This document shows, piece after piece, positions 34,735-42,264 of a stretch of 64,000 nucleotides of DNA. The notes beneath the pieces were generated by a model that saw nothing but the letters and a program-made list of their open reading frames with translations, was not told the DNA's origin and did no database searches. The DNA comes from Pseudomonadota bacterium. GTDB lineage: Bacteria > Chloroflexota > UBA5177 > JAJPKF01. The translations under genes and the position numbers were made by a program. The DNA lies in the NCBI GenBank assembly GCA_021323865.1, contig JAJPKF010000010.1:17842-81841 (forward strand), given 5' to 3'. Position 1 is the stretch's first letter. Every line of letters starts with the position of its first letter.

Positions 34735-35820
34735 CTAGAGGATGATGACCGATCGCAGCACGCGGCCCGCGTGCATGGCGTGGAAGGCCTCGTCCACGTC
34801 CTCCAACCCAATCCGGCTGGAGACCACCTCGTCGAGCTTCAGCTGACCCTTGAGATACAGGTCGCAGAGCAGCGGAAAGTCCCGCGAGGGCAGGCAGTCG
34901 CCATACCAGGAAACGCGAAGCGATCCGCCCAGATTGAAGAACTGCTGCAGCGGAAGGCGGATGGCCGCCTCCGAGCTGTGGACGCCGATCATCACGCAGG
35001 TTCCGGCCAGGTCACGACACCAGATTGCCTCGTTCAGCGTGTCGCTGCGCCCGGCTGCCTCGAATGAGTAGTCGACGCCCAGTCCGCCGGTCAGTTCCTT
35101 GATCCGTTCCACCGTGCCGCCCGCGCGCCCGTCGACGGTATCCGTAGCGCCGAACTGCCGTGCCCACTCCAGCTTGTTGTCGGCCACATCAACCCCGATC
35201 ACGGTGCGTGCCCCACAGAGACGCGCCCCCTGGATCACGCTCACGCCCACGCCGCCACAGCCGAATACGGCGACACTGCTGCCTCGCCGGACCGATGCCG
35301 CATAGAGGGCCGCCCCGACGCCGGTCATGACCCCGCAGCCGATCAGGCAGGCGGAGGCAGCCGGCACCTGGCGAGACACCGGTATCGCCTGACTGGCGGC
35401 CACGACAGTGTGGGTGCAGAAGGTGCCGATGCCCAGTGCGGGGGTGAGCTGCTCGCCGTCGGCGCTGAACATTCGCGGCTCGGCATTGAGGCTCGCGGAG
35501 CAGAAACTCGGATGACCGATCAGGCAGAAGCGACAGGAGCCGCACGGCGCCCGCCACGCCAGGATGACGTAGTCGCCGACCTGCGGTGACTGGACGCCCG
35601 GCCCCACCGCTTCGACCGTCCCGCTGCCTTCGTGACCCAGCAGATAGGGGAAGTCGTCGCCAACCAGCCCTTCGAGATACATGAAGTCGGTGTGGCACAC
35701 GCCGCTGGCCTCGATCCGAACCAGCACCTCGCCGGGACCGGGGTCCTCGATCCTGATGTCTTCCAGCACCGGCGACTCACCCGGTCGTCGGGAGATGACA
35801 CCGCGAGCCGTCAGAGTCAC
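34735..35820 (-). CDS. Zinc MDR dehydrogenase, S-(hydroxymethyl)mycothiol dehydrogenase-like
   Basis: 361 residues, a zinc-dependent medium-chain alcohol dehydrogenase. Catalytic zinc Cys in GVCHTD with His in GHEGSG; structural zinc Cys in PCGSCRFCLIGHPSFC; Rossmann motif GCGGVGVS. Overall pattern (LTPALGIGTF, SWYGDCLPSRDFPLL) follows mycothiol-dependent formaldehyde dehydrogenases of actinobacteria. Start is GTG 35820. No mycothiol biosynthesis genes are in the window, so the thiol cofactor is unproven; another alcohol substrate is possible. Divergent from trpS, 81 bases. Confidence 0.86.
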   Translation of the reverse strand: MTLTARGVISRRPGESPVLEDIRIEDPGPGEVLVRIEASGVCHTDFMYLEGLVGDDFPYLLGHEGSGTVEAVGPGVQSPQVGDYVILAWRAPCGSCRFCLIGHPSFCSASLNAEPRMFSADGEQLTPALGIGTFCTHTVVAASQAIPVSRQVPAASACLIGCGVMTGVGAALYAASVRRGSSVAVFGCGGVGVSVIQGARLCGARTVIGVDVADNKLEWARQFGATDTVDGRAGGTVERIKELTGGLGVDYSFEAAGRSDTLNEAIWCRDLAGTCVMIGVHSSEAAIRLPLQQFFNLGGSLRVSWYGDCLPSRDFPLLCDLYLKGQLKLDEVVSSRIGLEDVDEAFHAMHAGRVLRSVIIL

Positions 35821-35901
35821 GCCGGCACTCCGGCGGCCGGTCGCGTGGATGTCGGCATAGGCGATTTTACAATTGAGCTACGTTCTCTCTCGGGTGGTGC
35901 C

Positions 35902-36948
35902 GTGACCGTAGCCGTCGATCCGTCTCGTTCCGTCGGCCTGGAGGCGCAGGCAAAGCCGGTGGTGTTTTCGGGCATCCAGCCCTCGGGGTACATCACACTG
36001 GGAAACTACCTGGGCGCCATTCGGAACTGGGTCGACGACCAGCCCCGCTTCGCGAACATCTTCTCCATCGTCGATTTGCACGCCATCACGGTGCCTCAGG
36101 ACCCGGTCGAGCTGCGCGGCAGCATCTTCACGCTGGCCGCCGTGTACCTTGCCTGCGGTATCGATCCGCAGCAGTCTGCCATCTTCGTGCAGTCGGATGT
36201 GCACGAGCATCCGGAGCTGGCCTGGATCCTCAATTCGGTCACGCCGGTCGGCTGGCTGAACCGGATGACCCAGTACAAATCCAAGTCGGCCAAGCAGCGC
36301 GAGCAGACCAGCGCCGGCCTCTTCGACTACCCCGTCCTCATGGCCGCCGATATCCTGCTCTACCATGCCAACTACGTGCCCGTGGGGGAGGACCAGAAGC
36401 AGCACGTGGAGCTGGCTCGCGACATCGCCGATCGTTTCAATGGTCTGTTCGGTGAGACCCTGACCATGCCGGAGCCGTCCATCCGTCAAGTTGGGGCCCG
36501 GATCATGTCACTTTCCGACCCCACCTCCAAGATGAGCAAGAGCGAGCCGGAGGGAGCCATTGGGCTGCTCGACCCGCCGGATGTCATCCGCCGCAAGATC
36601 ATGCGCGCCCAAACCGACTCCTTCCGGGACGTGGTCTTCGATCGCTCCCGAGCCGGTCTGTTCAATTTGCTGAGCATATACCGGCTACTGTCAAACGAAA
36701 CCGAGAGCCGGATCGAAGAGCGTTTCGCCGGGCGTGGGTACGGAGACCTAAAGCGTGAGCTGGCGGAGATGGTCGTGGACGCGCTGGAGCCGATTCAGAG
36801 CCGCTATGGGGAGCTGGCGGCGGCGCCCGACCACGTGGTGGGCATTCTGCGTGAGGGGGCCGATCGAGTCCGGCCGACGGCCGCCGAAACGCTGGCGCAG
36901 GTCAAGGAGCGAGTGGGGTTGGGCGTTGCTAGAATCGGCTGGCCTTGA
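35902..36948 (+). CDS. trpS: Tryptophanyl-tRNA synthetase
   Basis: 348 residues from GTG 35902; the frame continues upstream but lies across the divergent dehydrogenase. Charges tRNA-Trp with tryptophan in the cytoplasm. Class I signatures: PSGYITLGNYLGAI stands for HIGH, and KMSKSEPEG is the KMSKS loop. Length is typical. No T-box is possible in the short leader. The HxlR regulator begins one base after the stop, so the two are co-transcribed. Confidence 0.95.
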   Translation: MTVAVDPSRSVGLEAQAKPVVFSGIQPSGYITLGNYLGAIRNWVDDQPRFANIFSIVDLHAITVPQDPVELRGSIFTLAAVYLACGIDPQQSAIFVQSDVHEHPELAWILNSVTPVGWLNRMTQYKSKSAKQREQTSAGLFDYPVLMAADILLYHANYVPVGEDQKQHVELARDIADRFNGLFGETLTMPEPSIRQVGARIMSLSDPTSKMSKSEPEGAIGLLDPPDVIRRKIMRAQTDSFRDVVFDRSRAGLFNLLSIYRLLSNETESRIEERFAGRGYGDLKRELAEMVVDALEPIQSRYGELAAAPDHVVGILREGADRVRPTAAETLAQVKERVGLGVARIGWP

Positions 36949-36949
36949 C

Positions 36950-37300
36950 ATGGATGCACGCCCGGACCTACTCTGCCCGAACTATTGCCGGGCTATTGAC
37001 ATTCTCGGCAAGCGCTGGACCTGTCTGATTCTCAGCGTGCTGATGGACGGCCCACGCCGCTTTTCCGAGCTGGAGCAGGCAGTGAGTGGGATCGGCGGCC
37101 GCATGCTGTGTGAGCGCCTGCGTGATCTCACCGAGCATGGGATTGTGGAGACGTCGAGCATCGACGGCTCGCCCTCTCGTGTCCGCTATGGCCTCAGCCC
37201 CAAGGGGCGGGAGCTGCGCAGCGTGGTGCGGGAGATCGAGCGCTGGGCGAACCGGTGGGAGCCTGAGGGAGGGCGGGAGACACTGGCGAAACCGGCCTGA
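36950..37300 (+). CDS. HxlR-family transcriptional regulator
   Basis: 116 residues from ATG 36950. Winged-helix DNA-binding domain: AIDILGKRWTCLILSVLMDG, RFSELEQAVSGIGGRMLCERLRDL and the wing RYGLSPKGRELR are the standard HxlR pattern. The conserved N-terminal Cys (LLCPN) is used as a thiol or aldehyde sensor in many members. Adjacent to trpS, and near the formaldehyde-type dehydrogenase, which is a candidate target. Confidence 0.9.
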   Translation: MDARPDLLCPNYCRAIDILGKRWTCLILSVLMDGPRRFSELEQAVSGIGGRMLCERLRDLTEHGIVETSSIDGSPSRVRYGLSPKGRELRSVVREIERWANRWEPEGGRETLAKPA

Positions 37301-37385
37301 GGTGAGGCCGCAGATAGAGAACCTGCGTGTGGTGGGATAGAGTTAGCCGGAGTGGGTGTGAAGGGCGCGAAGCCCGAGGGGTTCA

Positions 37386-37694
37386 GTGCTAAGACGTCGT
37401 AAGCCACGGCGGCTCGTCGACATGTCGAACGAGGAGGCCGCCGCCTTTTATGTGGCGCGGGCCAAGTCGCATCTCGAGCGGGGTGAGCTGGCACGGGCCA
37501 GTCACCTGTTTCACACCGCGGCGCTTCATGATCCGAGCAACGCCGCGGCGCGAGACGGCGCCGCCTCGGCCGACCGCATGCTGGAGGAGGCGCGGCACAG
37601 CGCCATCTTTTCGCCCGGCCCTTCGACATCCCGGCCGCGCAGCCGCCGGCGGCGCCGGCGTCCGTGGTGGCGGCGGCTCCTCGGAGTGGCGTAG
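37386..37694 (+). CDS. Hypothetical small TPR-like protein
   Basis: 102 residues, GTG 37386 behind GAGGGG. The central AKSHLERGELARASHLFHTAALHDPSN looks like one TPR-type repeat; the C-terminus is a basic, Arg-rich tail (RPRSRRRRRRPWWRRLLG). Met 37422 is an alternative start. Unrecognised function. A codon-shadow frame lies opposite. Confidence 0.5.
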   Translation: MLRRRKPRRLVDMSNEEAAAFYVARAKSHLERGELARASHLFHTAALHDPSNAAARDGAASADRMLEEARHSAIFSPGPSTSRPRSRRRRRRPWWRRLLGVA

Positions 37695-37947
37695 ACCCAC
37701 TCGGCTGTGCCTTTGGTTTCGGTCCTCTCCTGATCCGGGCGTAACCGCCGGCCGTAGTTCAAGCTGTGGAAGCGGCGCCGCGCATCGCGAGCGTCTGTCA
37801 CACGCCTCAAACTCCTCCCCCACCGCTGCCCGGCCCGGGACTGCCCGCTCCCGGCCGGGCCTCCTCTTGTCCGGGCGGCCAATTGTGTACCATTGTGGGT
37901 CCAGAGCCTGGTTTTGAGGCGGCGTCCGCCGCCCACGTGGAGACTGT

Positions 37948-38967
37948 TTGCAGCTGCTTGTCACTGGGGGAGCCGGCTTCATCGGCTCCAACTTCGTTCG
38001 TCATGCCCTGAACCGCTGGCCCGATTGTCGCCTCACCGTTCTCGACAAGCTCACCTACTCGGGCAATCGCGCCAATCTCGCCGATTGCGAGGCCGACGGA
38101 CGGATGCGCTTCATCAAGGGCGATATCTGCGATCCCGTCGCCGTCGCCGGGGCGATCAGAAACTGCTCGGCCGTCATCAATTTCGCTGCCGAGACGCACG
38201 TCGATCGGTCCATTCGTGACTCGTCGGACTTTGTCCGGACCGATATCGAAGGGACTCGCGTGCTGCTCGAGGCGGCCCGGGTGAACCAGGTCGAACGGTA
38301 CATCCAAGTCAGCACCGACGAGGTCTACGGAGAGATAGCGCACCCGGCGCGATCGTCCGAGCATGACGTCCTGCGCCCACGGAGCCCCTACGCGGCCTCC
38401 AAGGCCGGCGGTGATTTGATGGCATTGGCCTACCACACGACCCACGGAGTGCCGGCCCTGATCGGCCGGGCCAGCAACAACTTCGGCCCGTATCAATTCC
38501 CCGAGAAGCTGATTCCGCTGTTCATCACCAACGCGCTGCAGGAGGCTCCGCTTCCGCTGTATGGCGACGGTCGTCAGGAGCGCGATTGGCTCGCGGTCGA
38601 AGATCATTGCGTGGCCCTGAGCCTCCTCCTCGAACGAGGCGAGCCCGGCCAGATCTACAACATCGGGACGGGCGTCGAGCGACCGAATATTGACGTTGCG
38701 GAGCGCATCCTGAATCTTGTCGGACGGCCGCCGTCCCTGATCCGGCACGTCACCGACCGGCCGGGTCATGACCGCCGGTACGCCCTGAGCTGTGACAAGA
38801 TTCGAGCGCTGGGCTGGTCGCCGCGGCAGGACTTCGACACCGCCCTGGCCGAGACGGTGCAGTGGTACCGATCCAACGATGCCTGGTGGCGGGCGTGTCG
38901 AGGCGACGAGTTCGCCGCTTACTACGCACAGCAGTACGACCAGCGGCTCCAGGACGCTCGCGCATGA
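37948..38967 (+). CDS. rmlB: dTDP-glucose 4,6-dehydratase
   Basis: 339 residues from TTG 37948 (GGAG upstream). Converts dTDP-glucose to dTDP-4-keto-6-deoxyglucose in dTDP-rhamnose synthesis. GGAGFIGSNF is the NAD site; STDEVYG supplies Thr-Asp-Glu; YAASKAGGD gives catalytic Tyr and Lys; FGPYQFPEKLIPLFI is the family's substrate loop. Translationally coupled to rmlD by ATGA overlap at 38964. rmlA and rmlC are not in the window. Envelope or exopolysaccharide supply is likely. Confidence 0.93.
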   Translation: MQLLVTGGAGFIGSNFVRHALNRWPDCRLTVLDKLTYSGNRANLADCEADGRMRFIKGDICDPVAVAGAIRNCSAVINFAAETHVDRSIRDSSDFVRTDIEGTRVLLEAARVNQVERYIQVSTDEVYGEIAHPARSSEHDVLRPRSPYAASKAGGDLMALAYHTTHGVPALIGRASNNFGPYQFPEKLIPLFITNALQEAPLPLYGDGRQERDWLAVEDHCVALSLLLERGEPGQIYNIGTGVERPNIDVAERILNLVGRPPSLIRHVTDRPGHDRRYALSCDKIRALGWSPRQDFDTALAETVQWYRSNDAWWRACRGDEFAAYYAQQYDQRLQDARA

Positions 38968-39821
38968 AGGCCCTGATCACGGGCGCCGGCGGTCTCCTGG
39001 GTTCAGAGCTGGCCTCCGTTCTTCCCGGGGCGGTGGCCCTGAACCATTCGGCGCTCGACGTGACCGACGAGGACCAGGTGTGGCGACGGCTCAGCGACCG
39101 GCGGGTCGACGTGGTTTTCCACTGCGCCGCCATGTCGGACGTGGACGGCTGCGAGCGGGAGCCCGTTCGGGCGCGACGCGTCAATGCCCTCGGCGCCCGG
39201 AACATTGCCTCCGTGTGCGGCTCGCTGCACATCTTCATGGTCGCCATCAGTACCGATTACGTGTTCGACGGCCGGCCGGGTCAGCCGCTTTTGGAGGACG
39301 CGTCACCCAAGCCACTCTCCGTCTACGCCCGGACGAAGCTGGAGGGTGAGGCATGCGTCGAGCAATTCGCTCCCGGGCATGCCATCGTGCGCACCTCGTG
39401 GCTGTATGGTCGCGGCCGGAAGAGCTTCGTAAGCTGGGTGATGGATCATGGCCGCGCGAACCGGCCGTTTGACGTGGTCACCACGCAGGACTCCAGCCCG
39501 ACCTATGTTCGTGATCTGGCGCCTGCCCTTGTCCGCCTGGCTTCAACCCGTTCGAACGGCATCTTCCATCTGGTCAGCGAAGGACATGCGACGCGGGACG
39601 AGTGGGCACGCGCGGTTCTCGAGTCGGCGGACCTGGATCCCGGTCTGGTCCGGCCCGTGGAGAGCTATCCGGCGCCGGCCCGCCGCCCGCGCTACTCGGC
39701 GCTCACCAACCGGCGAGCCGCCCAGCTGGGCATTCGCCTGCCCTACTGGCGCGAAGCCTTGAACCGGTATCTGACCGTCGATGTGCCGTCTGAGGACGGC
39801 AGCGCTGCCGTTTCCGCCTAG
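38964..39821 (+). CDS. rmlD: dTDP-4-dehydrorhamnose reductase
   Basis: 285 residues from ATG 38964, overlapping the rmlB stop. Reduces dTDP-4-keto-rhamnose to dTDP-L-rhamnose. SDR fold: GAGGLLGSEL near the start, STDYVFDG, YARTKLEGE with catalytic Tyr-Lys, and SWLYG. Its stop overlaps the convergent pspAA stop by four bases. The intervening RmlC epimerase is not here, so it must be encoded elsewhere or fused. Confidence 0.92.
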   Translation: MKALITGAGGLLGSELASVLPGAVALNHSALDVTDEDQVWRRLSDRRVDVVFHCAAMSDVDGCEREPVRARRVNALGARNIASVCGSLHIFMVAISTDYVFDGRPGQPLLEDASPKPLSVYARTKLEGEACVEQFAPGHAIVRTSWLYGRGRKSFVSWVMDHGRANRPFDVVTTQDSSPTYVRDLAPALVRLASTRSNGIFHLVSEGHATRDEWARAVLESADLDPGLVRPVESYPAPARRPRYSALTNRRAAQLGIRLPYWREALNRYLTVDVPSEDGSAAVSA

Positions 39822-40105
39822 GCTTCGACCGGCTTCAGGTATCCTTCGTCGCTGAACAGGCGCTTGGCCTCTTCCAGTGAGGTATCGCGCGCCGGAAGGA
39901 TCAGGTCCGAGGCCGTGAGCCGTTCCGCTGGGAGCGGCCTCCCCGCGTCCTCCACGTAACCCACCGCCTCCTGCAGCGCGGCCTGGAAGCTTCCCGCGTC
40001 TCCGGCCTCCATGGCCGAAAACAGGCGGCCGTCGATCTCCTCCAGGCGCCCCTTCCCGGCCTCGTCGACCTCGTATTGGCCCTCGCCCTGAATGCGCACG
40101 ATCAC
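39818..40105 (-). CDS. pspAA: PspA-associated protein PspAA
   Basis: 95 residues. MIVRIQGEGQYEVDEAGKGRL at the start and LTASDLILPARDTSLEEAKRLF later are the PspAA pattern. PspAA accompanies PspA/IM30 in actinobacteria, Chloroflexota and archaea, in membrane-stress systems. It is 10 bases downstream of pspA on the same strand. No membrane segment or enzyme motif. Confidence 0.87.
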   Translation of the reverse strand: MIVRIQGEGQYEVDEAGKGRLEEIDGRLFSAMEAGDAGSFQAALQEAVGYVEDAGRPLPAERLTASDLILPARDTSLEEAKRLFSDEGYLKPVEA

Positions 40106-40115
40106 CGGCCGCCCC

Positions 40116-40868
40116 TCACTGCTGCGGGGTCTTCTCGCCCTCGGTCAGCTGTGGCTGCTCCTGAGGCGAGGGAAGGCCCATCTGCTGCTTCATCTGCTCC
40201 AGCTGCAGGTCCACTGACGATTTGTCGGTCACCTGCTGCAGCCGTCGATCGATGTCGTCTTGATTGCTGGTGTAGTCGGTCAGCGCGCCCGAGTCGACCA
40301 GCTCGTCCAGGGCCCCGGCGCGCGCCTGCATCTGCTGCGTCTTGTCCTGAGCCCGCTGCACGGCCATTCCGACGTCGGCGAACTCCTCGGAGATGCCGGT
40401 GGCCGCCTCGCTGATCTTGACCTGTGCCGAGGCGGCGGTGTACTGCGCCTTGATGACTTCCTTCTGGCTCCGAAAGGCCTCGATTTTGGCCTGGAGACGC
40501 TGTTCCGCATCGGTCAGCTTCTGCTGCTGCTGCTCGAGATCGGCGATTTGGGAGGAGAGGCCCGTGAGCTGACCGTCGATGAGCTGCTTGCGCTGAAGCG
40601 CCTCCCTGGCCAGGTCCTCGTTGCCGGCCGCCAGCGCCTGTCGCGCCTGCTGTTCCCGCTTTTGCGACTCGGCCTGCAGCCGGTCGGCTTCCAGCTGCGT
40701 TCGGCGCTTGCTGGTCACCAGCTCCGCCAGACCGCGCTTCACGTTCTGGAGCAGCTCGAGCTGCTTCTGATAGGAGTAGTCGAGAGTTTCGTTGGGGTTC
40801 TCGGCCCGATCCAGCACCTTGTTCATCTTGGCGCCGAAGATCGTGCCCATGCGCTTCATCACGCTCAT
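40116..40868 (-). CDS. pspA: PspA/IM30 (ESCRT-III-like) membrane-stress protein
   Basis: 250 residues, almost all coiled-coil: AENPNETLDYSYQKQLELLQNVKRGLAELV followed by long heptads rich in Gln/Glu/Lys. It binds the inner membrane and maintains it under stress, as in other PspA/Vipp1 proteins. The C-terminal tail (EQPQLTEGEKTPQQ) is disordered. First gene of the pspA-pspAA pair; no other psp gene is seen. Start ATG 40868. Confidence 0.92.
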   Translation of the reverse strand: MSVMKRMGTIFGAKMNKVLDRAENPNETLDYSYQKQLELLQNVKRGLAELVTSKRRTQLEADRLQAESQKREQQARQALAAGNEDLAREALQRKQLIDGQLTGLSSQIADLEQQQQKLTDAEQRLQAKIEAFRSQKEVIKAQYTAASAQVKISEAATGISEEFADVGMAVQRAQDKTQQMQARAGALDELVDSGALTDYTSNQDDIDRRLQQVTDKSSVDLQLEQMKQQMGLPSPQEQPQLTEGEKTPQQ

Positions 40869-41005
40869 GGCCTGTCGATCACCTGCCTCTTTCCGTGGCG
40901 ATTCGGGGCTCGTGGCCCCTCTCGTTAGACTAGTGTCTCATCAGATTGTGGCGCAACGCCGCACCGGTCGATCGTCGATCAAGCCGCCGCTCTCGGGAGC
41001 TCGTC

Positions 41006-41227
41006 GTGGCCCTGCGCATCTACAACCTGACCATCGACGCGCACGATCAGCGCTCCCTGGCCCGCTTTTGGTCCGAAGCGTCGGGCTATCGCGTGGCCTT
41101 CGATAACCCCGACGAGGTGGCCATCGAACGCGCGAACGACCCGGGCCGACATCGGCCAGGGGACCAGGACTGCGTGGTCATGGCCGACCCGGAGGGAAAC
41201 GAATTCTGCGTCCTGCCGCCCCGTTGA
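41006..41227 (+). CDS. Shortened VOC/glyoxalase-like protein
   Basis: 73 residues from GTG 41006 (GGGAG at six bases). YNLTIDAHDQRSLARFWSEASG matches the first beta-alpha of a glyoxalase-6-like VOC domain and MADPEGNEFCVLPP its last strand, but about 45 residues between are missing compared with usual 115-120-residue members. Either an internally deleted gene that may still be expressed, or a small single-module relative. The metal ligands are incomplete. Confidence 0.55.
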   Translation: MALRIYNLTIDAHDQRSLARFWSEASGYRVAFDNPDEVAIERANDPGRHRPGDQDCVVMADPEGNEFCVLPPR

Positions 41228-41249
41228 GTCGGTAGGCGCCTGCGGTCGG

Positions 41250-41268
41250 TGAGCCTCTTGAGGGCTCA
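41250..41268. terminator. Small hairpin between convergent genes
   Basis: TGAGCC (41250-41255) pairs with GGCTCA (41263-41268) around seven bases, between the VOC stop and the PAP2 stop. Weak. Confidence 0.35.
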
Positions 41269-42168
41269 GCCTGGCCCGGGCGCTCGGAAGCCTTGCCGTC
41301 CCTGCGCGGTGATGAAGGAGCGTGCCGCGGAGGCGGTTCGCGTGGTGAGGTACAGCAGCAGGGCGCTGAGAGCGACCACCACCACCGCCCCGAAGGCGTC
41401 CATGATCCAGTGGTTCGCGGAAATCAAGATGACGGCCAGCATCAGGAACGGATAGAGGGCGCCCGCCAGCCGCAGCCAGAGGTGCCGCCCGACCACCACC
41501 AGCGTTCCCCCCACGATGAGTGCGTACACCAGATGCAGGCTGGGCATCGCGGCGAAGGGGTTGTAGGTGTACGACGTGAGCTGAGCGCCACCGGCCGGCG
41601 CCAGGTGAAGGATTTGGGCCGGATCGAAAAAGCCGTAGTTGGGGAACATGCGCGGCGGCGCGACCGGGAAGGTCATGTACACGATGAGCGCCACGCCGGT
41701 GGTGAGATAGAAGAGGTTTCTGACGAAGCTGAACGCCTGATTGCGACGCAGATAGAGCCAGATCAGGAAGCCCAACGTCACGAACAGGTGCGCGAATGCG
41801 TAAAAGCCATAAATCGCGTGCATCAAGAGCTGGTCGGGCAGGAAGAGCTGCTCCAGACGCGCTTCGAAAAAGATGCCATGGGTGATCTCGAAGTCCAGCA
41901 GTCGATAGCCGTTCGAGTACGCCAGGGCGGTGAGCTGGTCGACGGCGATATGCGCTCGCGAGAACTCGTAGAGCCGCTCGAACATCAGGGTCAGCCCGAT
42001 CTGACAGGTCAGCCCGAAGAAGCGCTGCAGACGCCGATCAATCGGGCGATCCAGGATCTTGACGGTGATCCGCCAGATGCCGTAGGCCAGCAGCAGGAAC
42101 GCCGCCACGACCAGCAGGTAGTCGCCCTCGAGCGCGTCGGCCACCAGCGCGCCCAACCAGTCGAACAT
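41266..42168 (-). CDS. PAP2-type phosphatase/transferase membrane protein
   Basis: 300 residues, about six membrane helices. Motif PSLH in FAAMPSLHLVYA and SANHWIMDAFGA (SxxHxxxD) are C2 and C3 of the PAP2 phosphatase superfamily. It resembles the PAP2_3/Aur1-like group that includes inositol-phosphoryl transferases, so lipid-phosphate hydrolysis or head-group transfer is likely. Start ATG 42168. It is downstream of the prolyl oligopeptidase on the same strand with about 100 bases between. Confidence 0.85.
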   Translation of the reverse strand: MFDWLGALVADALEGDYLLVVAAFLLLAYGIWRITVKILDRPIDRRLQRFFGLTCQIGLTLMFERLYEFSRAHIAVDQLTALAYSNGYRLLDFEITHGIFFEARLEQLFLPDQLLMHAIYGFYAFAHLFVTLGFLIWLYLRRNQAFSFVRNLFYLTTGVALIVYMTFPVAPPRMFPNYGFFDPAQILHLAPAGGAQLTSYTYNPFAAMPSLHLVYALIVGGTLVVVGRHLWLRLAGALYPFLMLAVILISANHWIMDAFGAVVVVALSALLLYLTTRTASAARSFITAQGRQGFRAPGPG

Positions 42169-42264
42169 CCGTCCCTCCCGGCCGGATTTTCACCGTTCTT
42201 TCATGTTGAGTGTAGCAACCCAGGCACCGGTCTGGCTCGGCCTGAGAAGCGCCTCGAAGGCGCC

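Noticed and set aside
35821..35901. T-box leader before trpS
   Set aside because: Only 81 bases separate trpS from the divergent gene; no specifier loop or T-box sequence is seen.
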